A stretch of DNA of 64,000 nt from G965277745 sp965277745 (GCA_965277745.1 OZ255837.1:2170001-2234000); one strand, 5' to 3'. Shown: positions 36,423-44,809, numbered from the stretch's first letter. Notes: generated from the letters alone by a model not told the origin. Translations and numbers: made by a program.

Positions 36423-37769
36423 CTATTGTGCTTCGTCCTTCTCGAAGGTTTCGCCAACATCGGAAGGCGTCGACAACATCCGCGGAATTCCGCCTAATCG
36501 CCCCTGCAAGTAGCTCTTGCGGATATCCTTGTCGTAGCGGATATCCCGATAATCGCTGAAAGGGATCAGGCATGAGACCCCGTCGGCTTCTCTTTCGGCT
36601 ACCCACATCTCGTCGCGGCGCAGAAGGTACTGGTCCATCAACATAACGTCATGGGTGGTCAGCAGCAACTGGGTTCTGGTGTCTTCGGTGCAGTTGCCCA
36701 GGTAGACCTCGAGCAACTCGCGGATGAGCAATGTGTGCAGGCTACGATCGAGTTCATCGATGAGATAGACCCTTGTCGATGACTGGCGTGACAAGTCGAA
36801 AAAAGCCGGAAACAGTTCGATTACCCGTTGCGAGCCGTCCGATTCCTCATGAATCTGGAACTTCACTGTCGTGCCATCGTCCTTGCGGTGATAAGTGACC
36901 AGTTTGCTGGCGATCAGTTCACCCTCTTTCCGGCTCACCATGAAACGGCTGCTGCTTGACTCTTCGAGCACTTTAAAGGTCTCGCCTTCCTTGACATCTT
37001 CCCGAATCCTAGCCTTCAATTCTTCGGGTAACGGAATATTCTCGAATGGGAATTCTTCGCTACCCAGACCGACGATACCGGTGTCGAGCCGAGGCAAAAT
37101 CTCGTTCATGTTCGAGTGGAGCGGACTCCGCTCATCGAGGAAGCGATCGAAACGTACAAAGCGAGAATCGGGGGTGACCAGTTGCAGCGTGTCCCTGAAC
37201 CAATCGTAGACCGGACGGAAATCATCGACCTTCTGGGATACCGCGTTGGTCAGGAAGAGTTGGTTGTCCCGCGTCCCATTGAAAACGAACTTAAGGCGAT
37301 CCTGGTCAGCCAGGGACTTGTCGAAACCGATTTTCTTGTCATGACGATGATAGAGTGTTTTTTCACTAGTGCCGCTGATTTTCACCAGCTTTTCTTCGAG
37401 AACCGCCTCGCGGGTCAGCGTGAACCGGAATTCGTAAATCGTTTCATCGATCAGCAGTACAAATTCAAATCGCGATGGGCGCGTGCCCGAATTGGCGTCC
37501 AGGCGAAAAGGCGCGACTCCAGGAATCCCGTTTTCGTCGGGGGAAGTCCCTCTGACGACCAGTCGTTCTGCGAACTCCATCGCCTTGAAAAAATTGCTCT
37601 TGCCCGAAGCGTTGCCACCGTAAAGCGCCGCAAGCGGAAGGACTCTCGTCTTATATTTTTTAATCCTGGGTATGTGTTCTCCATGGCGGCGTTCGCGGCT
37701 GGCAACCATGGAAAATGTCACCGGATCGCGGAAGGACATCCAGTTTTCGAAAGAAAAACTGATGATCAT
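36423..37769 (-). CDS. rloA: RloA-family AAA/ABC-type ATPase (AbiLi-like)
   Basis: A 448-residue SMC/ABC-fold ATPase of the AAA_15/AAA_21 (COG1106) class. It has an N-terminal ISFSFENWMSFRD, Walker A LYGGNASGKSNFFKAM (about residue 50), a signature-like region, Walker B TRVYLIDELDRSLHT (about residue 340) and an H-loop LLLTTHDVMLMD. Such ATPases pair with RloB (AbiL), HNH (Septu) or Toprim (PARIS) effectors in phage defence. The ATG at 37769 follows GAGG; the frame runs 24 codons further up without support. It is transcribed with rloB away from the tRNA-Thr gene. AT-rich. Confidence 0.85.
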   Translation of the reverse strand: MIISFSFENWMSFRDPVTFSMVASRERRHGEHIPRIKKYKTRVLPLAALYGGNASGKSNFFKAMEFAERLVVRGTSPDENGIPGVAPFRLDANSGTRPSRFEFVLLIDETIYEFRFTLTREAVLEEKLVKISGTSEKTLYHRHDKKIGFDKSLADQDRLKFVFNGTRDNQLFLTNAVSQKVDDFRPVYDWFRDTLQLVTPDSRFVRFDRFLDERSPLHSNMNEILPRLDTGIVGLGSEEFPFENIPLPEELKARIREDVKEGETFKVLEESSSSRFMVSRKEGELIASKLVTYHRKDDGTTVKFQIHEESDGSQRVIELFPAFFDLSRQSSTRVYLIDELDRSLHTLLIRELLEVYLGNCTEDTRTQLLLTTHDVMLMDQYLLRRDEMWVAEREADGVSCLIPFSDYRDIRYDKDIRKSYLQGRLGGIPRMLSTPSDVGETFEKDEAQ

Positions 37770-38026
37770 CTTGTCGGCCTCTAAAGTGAAATATTCGTTC
37801 TTTCCTCTCTGTAGTATGGTTATTTCCGCTATAAAAGTCAATTGAAAAGAGAAAATATCTCTTTCGACCTCGTTTTCTTTTCAAGAATCTGCTTCTTTTG
37901 GCCAAGTCAGCTCTTGCACCCATGATAAAATTTCAAGTGAGTTATCTGGAACAGCCCCATTGATAATATAAAATCGGATGAAAATCAGAATTTTCAAACG
38001 CTTATCGACATAATAAGAAAAATCTT

Positions 38027-38102
38027 TGGAGCCGGAAACAGGAATTGAACCTGCGACCCTCGCGTTACGAATGCGATGCTCTACCGACTGAGCTATTCCG
38101 GC
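38027..38102 (-). tRNA. thrW: tRNA-Thr (anticodon CGU)
   Basis: A 76-nt cloverleaf with acceptor GCCGGAA, D-arm GCTCAGTCGGTAGAGC, anticodon loop TTCGTAA (anticodon CGT, reading ACG), T-loop TTCAATT and an encoded CCA at 38027-38029. The last anticodon-stem pair is an A-C mismatch. The anticodon-loop region closely matches E. coli thrW. In other bacteria this tRNA is a known integration site. Here the RloAB genes lie immediately on its 3' side. Confidence 0.95.
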
Positions 38103-38142
38103 ACGGGGCGATATTGAAGCACATTTTCCCTTCGCCGCCAAG

Positions 38143-38745
38143 TCACTTTTTCTTTCCGAAAGCGGATTCTTCACCGCTGCACAGGCGTCGAATATTGGCC
38201 TTGTGGCGATACATCAGCAGAATCACCATGGCAAGGACCATAATCGCCTGCGTCGTATCATCGCTCATCAAGAAAGCGAGCAGCGGCGCGCAAAAAGCGG
38301 CGCACAAGGCAGACAAGGAAGAAATCCGGGTCAGAGCAAACACCGTCAGCCAGATGCCGAGTACGGACAACGCGAGGAAGAGATGCCACCCCAAAAGCAC
38401 ACCGAAGGCGGTGGCCACACCCTTGCCCCCCTTGAAAGCAAAGAAGACCGGCAGGATATGCCCGATGAAGGCGGCAAGTCCCGCAAGCAGCCAAGCGGTT
38501 TCGGCCTCTGGCCAGATCGCGCGAATGCTCAAAAGCGGCAACAATCCTTTAAGGAGATCACCCGCCAAGGTGATGGTAGCGGGCAATTTCCCACCGATTC
38601 TAAGGGCATTGGTCGCCCCCGGATTACCGGAACCTTCGGTGCGTGGATCGGGCAGACGCATCAGTCGGCAAACGATCACGGCGCTGCTGAGCGAACCCCA
38701 TAAATAGCCCCACAACGCAGCCAAAATCCACAGTATATTTTGCAT
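38143..38745 (-). CDS. plsY: Glycerol-3-phosphate acyltransferase PlsY
   Basis: Inner-membrane enzyme that moves the acyl group of acyl-phosphate to glycerol 3-phosphate, the first step of phospholipid synthesis. The 200 residues have five hydrophobic helices and the three family motifs: GSGNPGATNALR (about residue 38), GDLLKG and FKGGKGVATAFG. The ATG at 38745 follows GAGGAT. It is divergent from folB (58 bp apart) and 40 bp from the tRNA. Confidence 0.94.
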   Translation of the reverse strand: MQNILWILAALWGYLWGSLSSAVIVCRLMRLPDPRTEGSGNPGATNALRIGGKLPATITLAGDLLKGLLPLLSIRAIWPEAETAWLLAGLAAFIGHILPVFFAFKGGKGVATAFGVLLGWHLFLALSVLGIWLTVFALTRISSLSALCAAFCAPLLAFLMSDDTTQAIMVLAMVILLMYRHKANIRRLCSGEESAFGKKK

Positions 38746-38803
38746 TCCGTGATCCTCGCGGCATAATAATTGCGCTTTTACTTCCAAGCGATCCTCTCTA
38801 CAT

Positions 38804-39160
38804 ATGAAAGACACGATCTACCTGAACGAGTTACACACGCAAACACTGATCGGTATTCTGCCTTACGAACGGGCGAAGAAGCAAACGCTCGTGATCGGCC
38901 TGGAACTGGAAACCGATTTCACCGCGGCAATCGCGAGCGGCAATCTGGAAGAGACAATTGACTACGCGGCGCTTGCCGAATTTGTCGAACACTTCGCCGC
39001 GCAGGCGAGTTACGAACTGATCGAAGCCTTTGGCGATGGATTGGCAGCGGCCATATTGCGGCACTTCCGCGCCGACGCCGTCACCGTGACGCTGCAAAAA
39101 AAAGGCGCGCTGCGGCAGACCCGTGAAGTCGGCTTGAAAATGCGTCGCGCCCGTCACTGA
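38804..39160 (+). CDS. folB: Dihydroneopterin aldolase
   Basis: Cleaves 7,8-dihydroneopterin in folate synthesis. The 118 residues contain LNELHTQTLIGILPYERAKKQTLVIGLELETD, shortened here as the LIGILPYER active-site region, followed by ETIDYAALAEFV and EAFGDGLAAAIL and a C-terminal Lys-rich strand. The plsY-folB divergent pair is common in gammaproteobacteria. No clear ribosome site precedes the ATG. Confidence 0.93.
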   Translation: MKDTIYLNELHTQTLIGILPYERAKKQTLVIGLELETDFTAAIASGNLEETIDYAALAEFVEHFAAQASYELIEAFGDGLAAAILRHFRADAVTVTLQKKGALRQTREVGLKMRRARH

Positions 39161-39207
39161 CTCGGCGCGGCTTACGACAACACGTCCACGCAACGGGAAA
39201 AAGACTC

Positions 39208-40284
39208 ATGGCATTTCACTGGCTGAAAAAGAAGAAACCGGCAAAGACATCGGCCGAGGAGAAAAGGCCGCGAGATGAAAATCCTCCCGCCGATCGGGCA
39301 GATTCCCCGCAAGCGGGAAACGCCCCCCCGTGCGCGCAAACCGCTCATCGGCGACCACGCGAAAAAAACCGCGACGATGCCGGCGATTCCGGTCGTCTGA
39401 AAAGCGGTCTTGCCCGCACACGCAGCGGTTTCGCCGATCTGTTTCTTGGAAAAAAATCCCTCGATCAGGAGCTGATCGACGAGCTCGAAACGCGCCTGCT
39501 TACCGCGGATGTCGGTATTGCCGTCAGCGATCGGATCATCGCCAACGTGACCGCCCAAATCGGCCGGCGCGCGCTCGACGATGTCGCAACCGTGCGAGAA
39601 GCGCTCGCCGCCTACATGACGCAATTACTCGACCCTTATCAGCAAGCGCTTGCCAGCGAGAGCGCCAGTCCTTTCGTCCTTTTGATGACGGGCGTCAACG
39701 GCGCCGGAAAAACCACGACCATCGGCAAACTGGCCAGGTATTTTCAGGGACAGGGGAAAAAAGTGATGCTCGCCGCCGGCGACACCTTCCGGGCAGCCGC
39801 GGTCGAACAGCTGCAAGCCTGGGGAAAGCGTAACCAGGTTTCGGTCATCGCCCAGAAAACCGGCGCCGATTCGGCTTCCGTCGCCTACGACGCCCTACAA
39901 TCGGCAAAAGCGCGAAATAGTGATATTCTCCTAATCGACACGGCGGGACGCCTGCACACGCAGGATCACCTGATGGCGGAACTGAAAAAGATCAAACGCG
40001 TGCTGCAAAAAATCGACCTCGAAGCGCCACATGAGACCATGCTGGTCATCGACGCCGGCAACGGTCAGAACGCCCTGCGTCAGGCACGGCAATTCCACGA
40101 GGCAATATCGCTGGACAGTATCACTGTCAGCAAACTCGACGGCACCGCCAAAGGCGGTATTGTTTTCGCCATCACCGAGGAACTGGGGTTGCCGATTCGT
40201 TACGTCGGTGTAGGTGAGAACGCCGACGATTTACGTCCTTTTAACGCACAAACCTTCGTAAATGCGTTATTATATAACGACTGA
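39208..40284 (+). CDS. ftsY: Signal recognition particle receptor FtsY
   Basis: Membrane-associated GTPase that docks the SRP-ribosome complex at SecYEG. A charged, Pro/Arg-rich acidic-basic region (residues 1-65) is much shorter than in E. coli. The N domain follows, then the GTPase G domain with GVNGAGKTTTIGKLA (G1), GDTFRAAAVEQL (SRP insertion), DTAGRLHTQ (G3) and SKLDGTAKGG (G4). 358 residues. In most gammaproteobacteria ftsE and ftsX follow; here rpoH starts 21 bp after the stop. Confidence 0.95.
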   Translation: MAFHWLKKKKPAKTSAEEKRPRDENPPADRADSPQAGNAPPCAQTAHRRPREKNRDDAGDSGRLKSGLARTRSGFADLFLGKKSLDQELIDELETRLLTADVGIAVSDRIIANVTAQIGRRALDDVATVREALAAYMTQLLDPYQQALASESASPFVLLMTGVNGAGKTTTIGKLARYFQGQGKKVMLAAGDTFRAAAVEQLQAWGKRNQVSVIAQKTGADSASVAYDALQSAKARNSDILLIDTAGRLHTQDHLMAELKKIKRVLQKIDLEAPHETMLVIDAGNGQNALRQARQFHEAISLDSITVSKLDGTAKGGIVFAITEELGLPIRYVGVGENADDLRPFNAQTFVNALLYND

Positions 40285-40305
40285 ATTCAAAGGATTTCAA
40301 AAAAC

Positions 40306-41193
40306 ATGACCGCAACCGCTCTGCCCGCCCTGCGCCGGAAAGATTTGTTGTCAGAAACCAGACAATGGCTGACGCCTTCCACCGATATCGATCGCTACAT
40401 CGCAAAGGTGCGCCAAATTCCAATTCTCAATGCCGAAGAAGAGCGCCGAATCGCCGAAGACTTGCGTGAAAACCATTCGCTGCAGTCCGCCCAGAAATTG
40501 ATCGTCCATCACTTGAAATTCGTCGTCCATATAGCCCGTGGTTTTTCCGGCTATGGTCTGCCGCTTGGCGACCTCATCCAGGAAGGCAATATTGGCCTGA
40601 TGAAGGCGGTGAAACGCTTCGAACCACAACGCGGGGTACGCCTGGTTTCCTTCGCCGTGCACTGGATCAAATCGGAAATTCATGAATACGTCATTCGCAA
40701 CTGGCGCCTGGTCAAAATCGCCACCACCAAGGCGCAACGTAAGCTTTTCTTCAATCTGCGCAGCATGAAGCGTGCCAATACCTGGTTGAATGCTTCGGAA
40801 GCCGCGGCGATTGCCAAAGAACTCAACGTCTCCCTCAAAGACGTCTACGAGATGGAGGGCCGTATTCACGGTCAGGATATCGCCTTCGATCCTTATAACG
40901 ACGCCGATCAGGAAGACGCCTACACACCGTCGGCCTGGTTGACGGACAGTCACAACAATCCCGAGCGCTACAACGAGATCAGCGAAGAGAAAGCGCTGAT
41001 GCGTTCGCGTCTGGCAAGCAGCCTCGCCAAACTCGACACACGCAGCCGGGAAATCGTTCAAGCCCGCTGGCTCAATGAAGACAATAAGATAACGCTACAA
41101 TCGCTCGCCGATAAATACAGCGTCTCCGCCGAGCGCATCCGGCAAATCGAACAGCAAGCCCTGACACAGCTAAGATCCAATCTCTCCGACTAG
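40306..41193 (+). CDS. rpoH: Heat-shock sigma factor sigma-32
   Basis: Directs RNA polymerase to heat-shock promoters. Region 2 is DLIQEGNIGLMKAVKRFEPQ, then VRLVSFAVHWIKSEIHEYV. The RpoH box QRKLFFNLR (about residue 146) is specific to sigma-32 and distinguishes it from RpoS/RpoD. Region 4 is SLADKYSVSAERIRQIEQQAL. 295 residues. AAGGA lies upstream of the ATG. Placement right behind ftsY suggests loss of the intervening ftsEX. Confidence 0.95.
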   Translation: MTATALPALRRKDLLSETRQWLTPSTDIDRYIAKVRQIPILNAEEERRIAEDLRENHSLQSAQKLIVHHLKFVVHIARGFSGYGLPLGDLIQEGNIGLMKAVKRFEPQRGVRLVSFAVHWIKSEIHEYVIRNWRLVKIATTKAQRKLFFNLRSMKRANTWLNASEAAAIAKELNVSLKDVYEMEGRIHGQDIAFDPYNDADQEDAYTPSAWLTDSHNNPERYNEISEEKALMRSRLASSLAKLDTRSREIVQARWLNEDNKITLQSLADKYSVSAERIRQIEQQALTQLRSNLSD

Positions 41194-41230
41194 CCCAACC
41201 GGCCCTCGGGCCATCAGCACCATAAAACGC

Positions 41231-41260
41231 TTAACGCCCCGTACAGCAGTGGTGTAGAAT
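41231..41260 (+). promoter_or_regulatory. Candidate sigma-70 promoter for fur
   Basis: TTAACG (41231-41236) and TAGAAT (41255-41260) are 18 bp apart, about 40 bp before the fur start. The match to consensus is moderate. The stretch around the -10 (ggtgtagaatactacc) is partly symmetric, which might allow regulator binding, but it is not a recognisable Fur box. Confidence 0.4.
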
Positions 41261-41297
41261 ACTACCAAGACAAACGAAGAGAGAACGGGGTATTTCG

Positions 41298-41717
41298 ATG
41301 ACACAGCAAATCAAAAAAGCCGGTCTGAAAGTCACCGGTCCGCGGATGAAAATTCTGGAAATCATGGAACGTGAAACATCCGACAATGACGTCCACCTGT
41401 CCGCGGAAGAAGTATACAAGATCCTGCTCGCGGCGAATGAAGAAATTGGCCTTGCCACCGTCTATCGCGTGCTGACCCAGTTCGAACAGGCTGGTATTAT
41501 CAAACGTCATCATTTCGAAGGCAATTACAGCGTCTTTGAAATTGACAACGGTGATCACCACAATCACCTGATTTGCGTCAAAACGGGCAAGGTGGTCGAG
41601 TTTCAAGATGAACAGATCGCCAGACGTCAGAAAGAAGTTGCCGAAGAACACGGGTTTAGCCTGGAAGACCACTCCCTGGTGCTCTACGGCATCTATCACG
41701 GAGGAAGTGAACCATAA
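41298..41717 (+). CDS. fur: Ferric uptake regulator
   Basis: Fe2+-dependent repressor of iron uptake genes. The 139 residues have the N-terminal winged helix (GLKVTGPRMKILEIM, ATVYRVLTQFEQAGII) and the metal/dimer domain (HFEGNYSVFEI, DHHNHLICVKTGKVVEF). E. coli-type Fur has CxxC at that last segment; here it is CVKT, so the second Cys is absent, as in many betaproteobacterial and neisserial Fur proteins, and no C-terminal CxxxxC pair is present. Structural zinc binding by cysteines is therefore unlikely. Confidence 0.93.
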   Translation: MTQQIKKAGLKVTGPRMKILEIMERETSDNDVHLSAEEVYKILLAANEEIGLATVYRVLTQFEQAGIIKRHHFEGNYSVFEIDNGDHHNHLICVKTGKVVEFQDEQIARRQKEVAEEHGFSLEDHSLVLYGIYHGGSEP

Positions 41718-41867
41718 CTGATATTATTACTTATTGATAATCTTTGAATCGCGAACTGCGCATAAGTGATAATTTTACATAGGGATGTACCCGCATCGAA
41801 CAAGGATAGATCGTTAAGCTCCTTAGTGGTCGAAAATAAGGTATTTGACGACCTTTTACCGCCACAA

Positions 41868-42212
41868 CGAATGACCCACGGAAAACGGGATCTGGAAAGC
41901 ACCATGAAATTGATGGGGCAATATTTCAAGGCCCTGAACGAAGCCTGCCCGCTTGAAACGATGGTTCGCGAACCGCAGAGGAATTGGAGACATGGGCCAT
42001 TCAGGCAAAGGTGCTTGGGCTACAGACTGGGGGAGCAGTCGGCCGACGCCGAGCAGCGGCCGACAATTCCAGCAGGGTATCATAGCCTGCGCACACAAAT
42101 TGCCGCTCTCAGGGTATTCTTGAAAAGTGGCGACGAAACCAGTGTGTCGGCAACTTTGGCTTGATTCAACAGGATCCGTAAGCGTAATCACGAGCGCTTT
42201 ATCTTAAAATAA
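41868..42212 (+). pseudogene. Degraded cytochrome b562-like gene
   Basis: Fragments of a soluble four-helix cytochrome b562 can be read in pieces. DLESTMKLMGQYFKALNEA matches the first helix with the heme-ligand Met. ELETWAIQAKVLG is found in the +1 frame. Back in the first frame are YHSLRTQIAALRVFLKSGDETSV and, after an in-frame TGA at 42162, FNRIRKRNHERF with the ligand His in the usual RxxxH position. Two frame changes and one stop break the gene, and no signal peptide is found upstream. The identity rests on spacing and heme-ligand positions rather than long identity. Confidence 0.55.
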
Positions 42213-42345
42213 GGGCGAAATGTAAGCGTTTCGAGCAGGTGTTTGTTTTCTATATCAAAGAATGCAAAAGATAGGGCAATACCCAGCGTCGTTCGATGCT
42301 ATTTTATGACAAAGAGATCCAGTTCAGGAAAAGTGATCGCCAATT

Positions 42346-42363
42346 TCGAGGAAAAATCCTCGA
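42346..42363. repeat. Hairpin with 7-bp arms
   Basis: tcgagga and tcctcga form perfect arms around a four-A loop. It lies between the cytochrome pseudogene and the insertion sequence. No T-run follows. Nearby DNA (42213-42437) has no supported gene. Confidence 0.5.
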
Positions 42364-42429
42364 TCGACGTCAAGTTCTGTTGCCGGTGCTCCAAGGCCGG
42401 CAATGATTTTGTGTGGCTTGTTCACAGCT

Positions 42430-42437
42430 AAGCTTTT
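42430..42437. repeat. Left target-site duplication of the IS1595-family element
   Basis: aagctttt immediately precedes the left inverted repeat and is identical to the eight bases at 43153-43160 after the right one. Eight bp is the usual duplication length for this IS family. Confidence 0.9.
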
Positions 42438-43152
42438 GGGGCTGTCCCAGATAATGCTGATGGGTGTTATAAATGGGTATGGGGAAGAGCCGATGAAGTA
42501 AGTGTAAGCAAGAGAAGCTGGTAGAGCATTTTGTGGCTGGGACGACGGCTCGTGTTGCTGGCGCATTGGCGGGTGTAAATCGGAAGACAGCAGCCTACTA
42601 TTATCACCGTCTGCGCGAGGTGATTACATATGAGCTTGCCAGCAAAGAGGAGGAAGTGTTTGGTGGTGAGATAGAAGTCGACGAGAGCTATTTTGGCGGG
42701 CGGCGCAAAGGTAAACGAGGCCGTGGTGCGGCAGGCAAGGTGCCCGTATTTGGCCTGCTAAAGCGCGGCGGACAGGCCTATACAAAGATTATTCCTGATG
42801 CTTCATCAGACACGTTACCGCCTCTTATTGTACGTAAAGTTGTGCCTGATAGTATCGTCTATTGCGACTGCTGGCGTGGCTATAATGTGCTGGATGTTTC
42901 AGGCTTTAAACACTACCGCATCAACCATTCCCAGCTGTTTGCTGACAGGCATAATCATATCAACGGTATTGAGAACTTCTGGAACCAAGCCAAGCGGCAC
43001 ATGCGTAAATTTAACGGTGTCCCACGGCAGCATTTTGGGCTATTTTTGAAAGAGTGCGAATGGCGTTTTAACAACCCTGACCCACTAACACAATGACAGC
43101 AACTAAAACCATGGATTGCCAAATATCTTAACTAATTAACTGGGATAGCCCC
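42438..43152 (+). mobile_element. IS1595-family (IS1016-like) insertion sequence, complete, 715 bp
   Basis: The ends are imperfect inverted repeats of about 20 bp (GGGGCTGTCCCAGATAAT at the left, GGGGCTATCCCAGTTAAT at the right, read inward; 16 of 20 positions agree). An 8-bp direct duplication aagctttt flanks it. One transposase gene fills the element. It sits between the cytochrome pseudogene and tRNA-Ile, ending 34 bp from the tRNA 3' end. Intact ends and an exact duplication suggest a fairly recent insertion. Confidence 0.9.
42473..43096 (+). pseudogene. IS1595-family transposase with an early nonsense codon
   Basis: DDE-type transposase. VEVDESYFGG-like IEVDESYFGGRRKGKRG carries the first Asp/Glu, YCDCWRGY the second Asp, and HINGIENFWNQAKRH the final Asn/Glu region. 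The natural start appears to be the ATG at 42473 or 42479 (MGMGKSR), but codon 42494-42496 is TGA where relatives have a sense codon (KSR-x-SKYKQ in IS1016-type proteins). After it the frame is open as SKCKQEKLVEHFVAGTTAR to the end. Translation from the GTG at 42533 would give 187 residues lacking the N-terminus. A one-base change (for example TTA to TGA) could have inactivated it. Confidence 0.75.
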
Positions 43153-43160
43153 AAGCTTTT
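43153..43160. repeat. Right target-site duplication of the IS1595-family element
   Basis: aagctttt directly after the right inverted repeat; identical to 42430-42437. It lies in a T-rich tract 26 bp from the end of tRNA-Ile. Confidence 0.9.
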
Positions 43161-43185
43161 TTTATTCAGCGAGTATTCGCGCGAA

Positions 43186-43262
43186 TGGTAGGCCCGGAGG
43201 GACTTGAACCCCCGACCAAGCGATTATGAGTCGCCTGCTCTGACCAACTGAGCTACAGGCCC
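43186..43262 (-). tRNA. tRNA-Ile (anticodon CAU, lysidine type)
   Basis: A 77-nt cloverleaf with acceptor GGGCCTG, D-arm GCTCAGTTGGTCAGAGC, anticodon loop CTCATAA (CAT), T-loop TTCAAGT and encoded CCA. The anticodon arm GGCGACTCATAATCGC is the one found in E. coli ileX rather than in elongator or initiator tRNA-Met. It therefore should read AUA after TilS converts C34 to lysidine. This assignment is by similarity of the arm. Confidence 0.9.
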
Positions 43263-43404
43263 ACGACCGAAGGAGCAATCATACGTGATTTTTTCTTTTT
43301 TGTTAAGGACTGATGCTTTAATAGCGGAGGCTCTATTGTTTTTTCCGGCACAGTGAATCTTCATTGTGCGGAGAGTGTTGTTTTTCATTTCTCACCGCGC
43401 GGCT

Positions 43405-44805
43405 TCAACCCTTGAGTCTGAGCGCTTCGAGATGGCTCGGGAACCATAGGGTGATTTCCGGTACGTAGGTGATAAGCGCAAGAAAGGCGATGAGCAGGAG
43501 AAACCAAGGCACTATGCTCTTGATGACCCAGCCCAAACTCTTGCCGCTGATCGACGAGGCGACGAACAGATTGAGCCCCACAGGGGGCGATAACAGGCCA
43601 AGTTCCATGTTGACCACCATGATGATGCCGAGATGTATCGGATCGATGCCGAGACCCTCGGCGATCGGTAGGAAAATAGGCGCCATGATCAGGGTGATGG
43701 CGGTGGATTCCATAAAAGCGCCCGCAACCAATAGGATGATGTTTACGATAATCAGGAAGACCCACGGCGCAAGATTCATCTGTGCGACGGCCTGTGACAT
43801 ATGCTGGGGAATTTGTTGGCTCGTCAGGACATAGGCGAAGAGCATGGCGTTGGCGATGATGAAAAACAGCATCAGACTAGTTTTCACCGCTACCAGAACG
43901 CTTTCATGCACTTCGTGATTGACAAGCGATCGAGGCAGCGCGCAAATCAATTCCCAGCCGGCTCGCAAAAGCGCTTGCGCGAAGGACTCTCCTTTTTTGC
44001 GAAAGACGATGCCTTTCAGCGGGCCGATATCGCGATAAATCCAAATAGAGACGAGGAAAGCATAAACGGCGGAAACAGCGGCGGCTTCCGTCGGACTCGC
44101 GAGTCCACCGTAGATAGCGCCTAAGACGATCACGATCAGCAGTAAGCCCCCCGCGGCGCGAGCCAAGCTGTCAAGTAACGGGAAGAGGCCGGGAAACGGC
44201 TGCGCCGGCAAGTTTTTGATTCTTGCCAGAAAATAAATGGAAAACATCAAAACGATGCCCATCAGCAACCCCGGGAACAAACCGGCTGCGAACAGTTGCG
44301 AGGTGGATTGTTCGGTTGCCGCGGCGTAGACGATCATCACGATCGAAGGCGGAATCAGGATGCCCAGGGTACCGGAAGTCGTGATCACGCCGACCGCGAG
44401 TTTTTGCGGATAGCCGGCTTTGACCATGCCGGCGATGACGATGGATCCGATCGCTGCGACGGTGGCAGGAGAAGAGCCGGAGACCGCGGCGAAAATCATG
44501 CAGGCGAACACCGAGGCCATCGCCAAGCCGCCGCGGATATGGCCGACGCAGTGGTTGGCGAAACGGATGACGCGTTTGGCGACACCGCCGGTCGTTAGAA
44601 AAGCGGAAGAGAGAATGAAATAGGGGATCGCGAGCAGAGTTTCATGTTCACTGATCGCGCTATAGAATTGCTGCGCGATGCTTGCGAAAGAATCTTGGGT
44701 AAAGAGCAAGATCGTCGTCGCCGAGGCGAAACCGAGGGCGACGGCGACCGGCATGCCGATCAACATGGAAACAAAAAGAACGGAAAACAGGTAGATACTG
44801 GTCAT
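43405..44805 (-). CDS. dctM: TRAP transporter large permease (DctM)
   Basis: Inner-membrane subunit that moves the substrate by Na+ symport in a TRAP system. The 466 residues have about 12 hydrophobic helices and the DctM signatures AAVSGSSPATVAAIGSIVIAG (about residue 105), GTLGILIPPSIVMIVY and GLLSPPVGLNLFV (about residue 405). A hydrophilic insert of about 50 residues (about 245-295) lies in the middle, as in dicarboxylate-type DctM. It starts 4 bp after dctQ. Confidence 0.92.
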   Translation of the reverse strand: MTSIYLFSVLFVSMLIGMPVAVALGFASATTILLFTQDSFASIAQQFYSAISEHETLLAIPYFILSSAFLTTGGVAKRVIRFANHCVGHIRGGLAMASVFACMIFAAVSGSSPATVAAIGSIVIAGMVKAGYPQKLAVGVITTSGTLGILIPPSIVMIVYAAATEQSTSQLFAAGLFPGLLMGIVLMFSIYFLARIKNLPAQPFPGLFPLLDSLARAAGGLLLIVIVLGAIYGGLASPTEAAAVSAVYAFLVSIWIYRDIGPLKGIVFRKKGESFAQALLRAGWELICALPRSLVNHEVHESVLVAVKTSLMLFFIIANAMLFAYVLTSQQIPQHMSQAVAQMNLAPWVFLIIVNIILLVAGAFMESTAITLIMAPIFLPIAEGLGIDPIHLGIIMVVNMELGLLSPPVGLNLFVASSISGKSLGWVIKSIVPWFLLLIAFLALITYVPEITLWFPSHLEALRLKG

Positions 44806-44809
44806 CGGC

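Noticed and set aside
43175..43186. 12-bp palindrome attcgcgcgaat abutting the tRNA-Ile 3' end
   Set aside because: Too short and without a loop or T-run to be a terminator; no other supporting feature.
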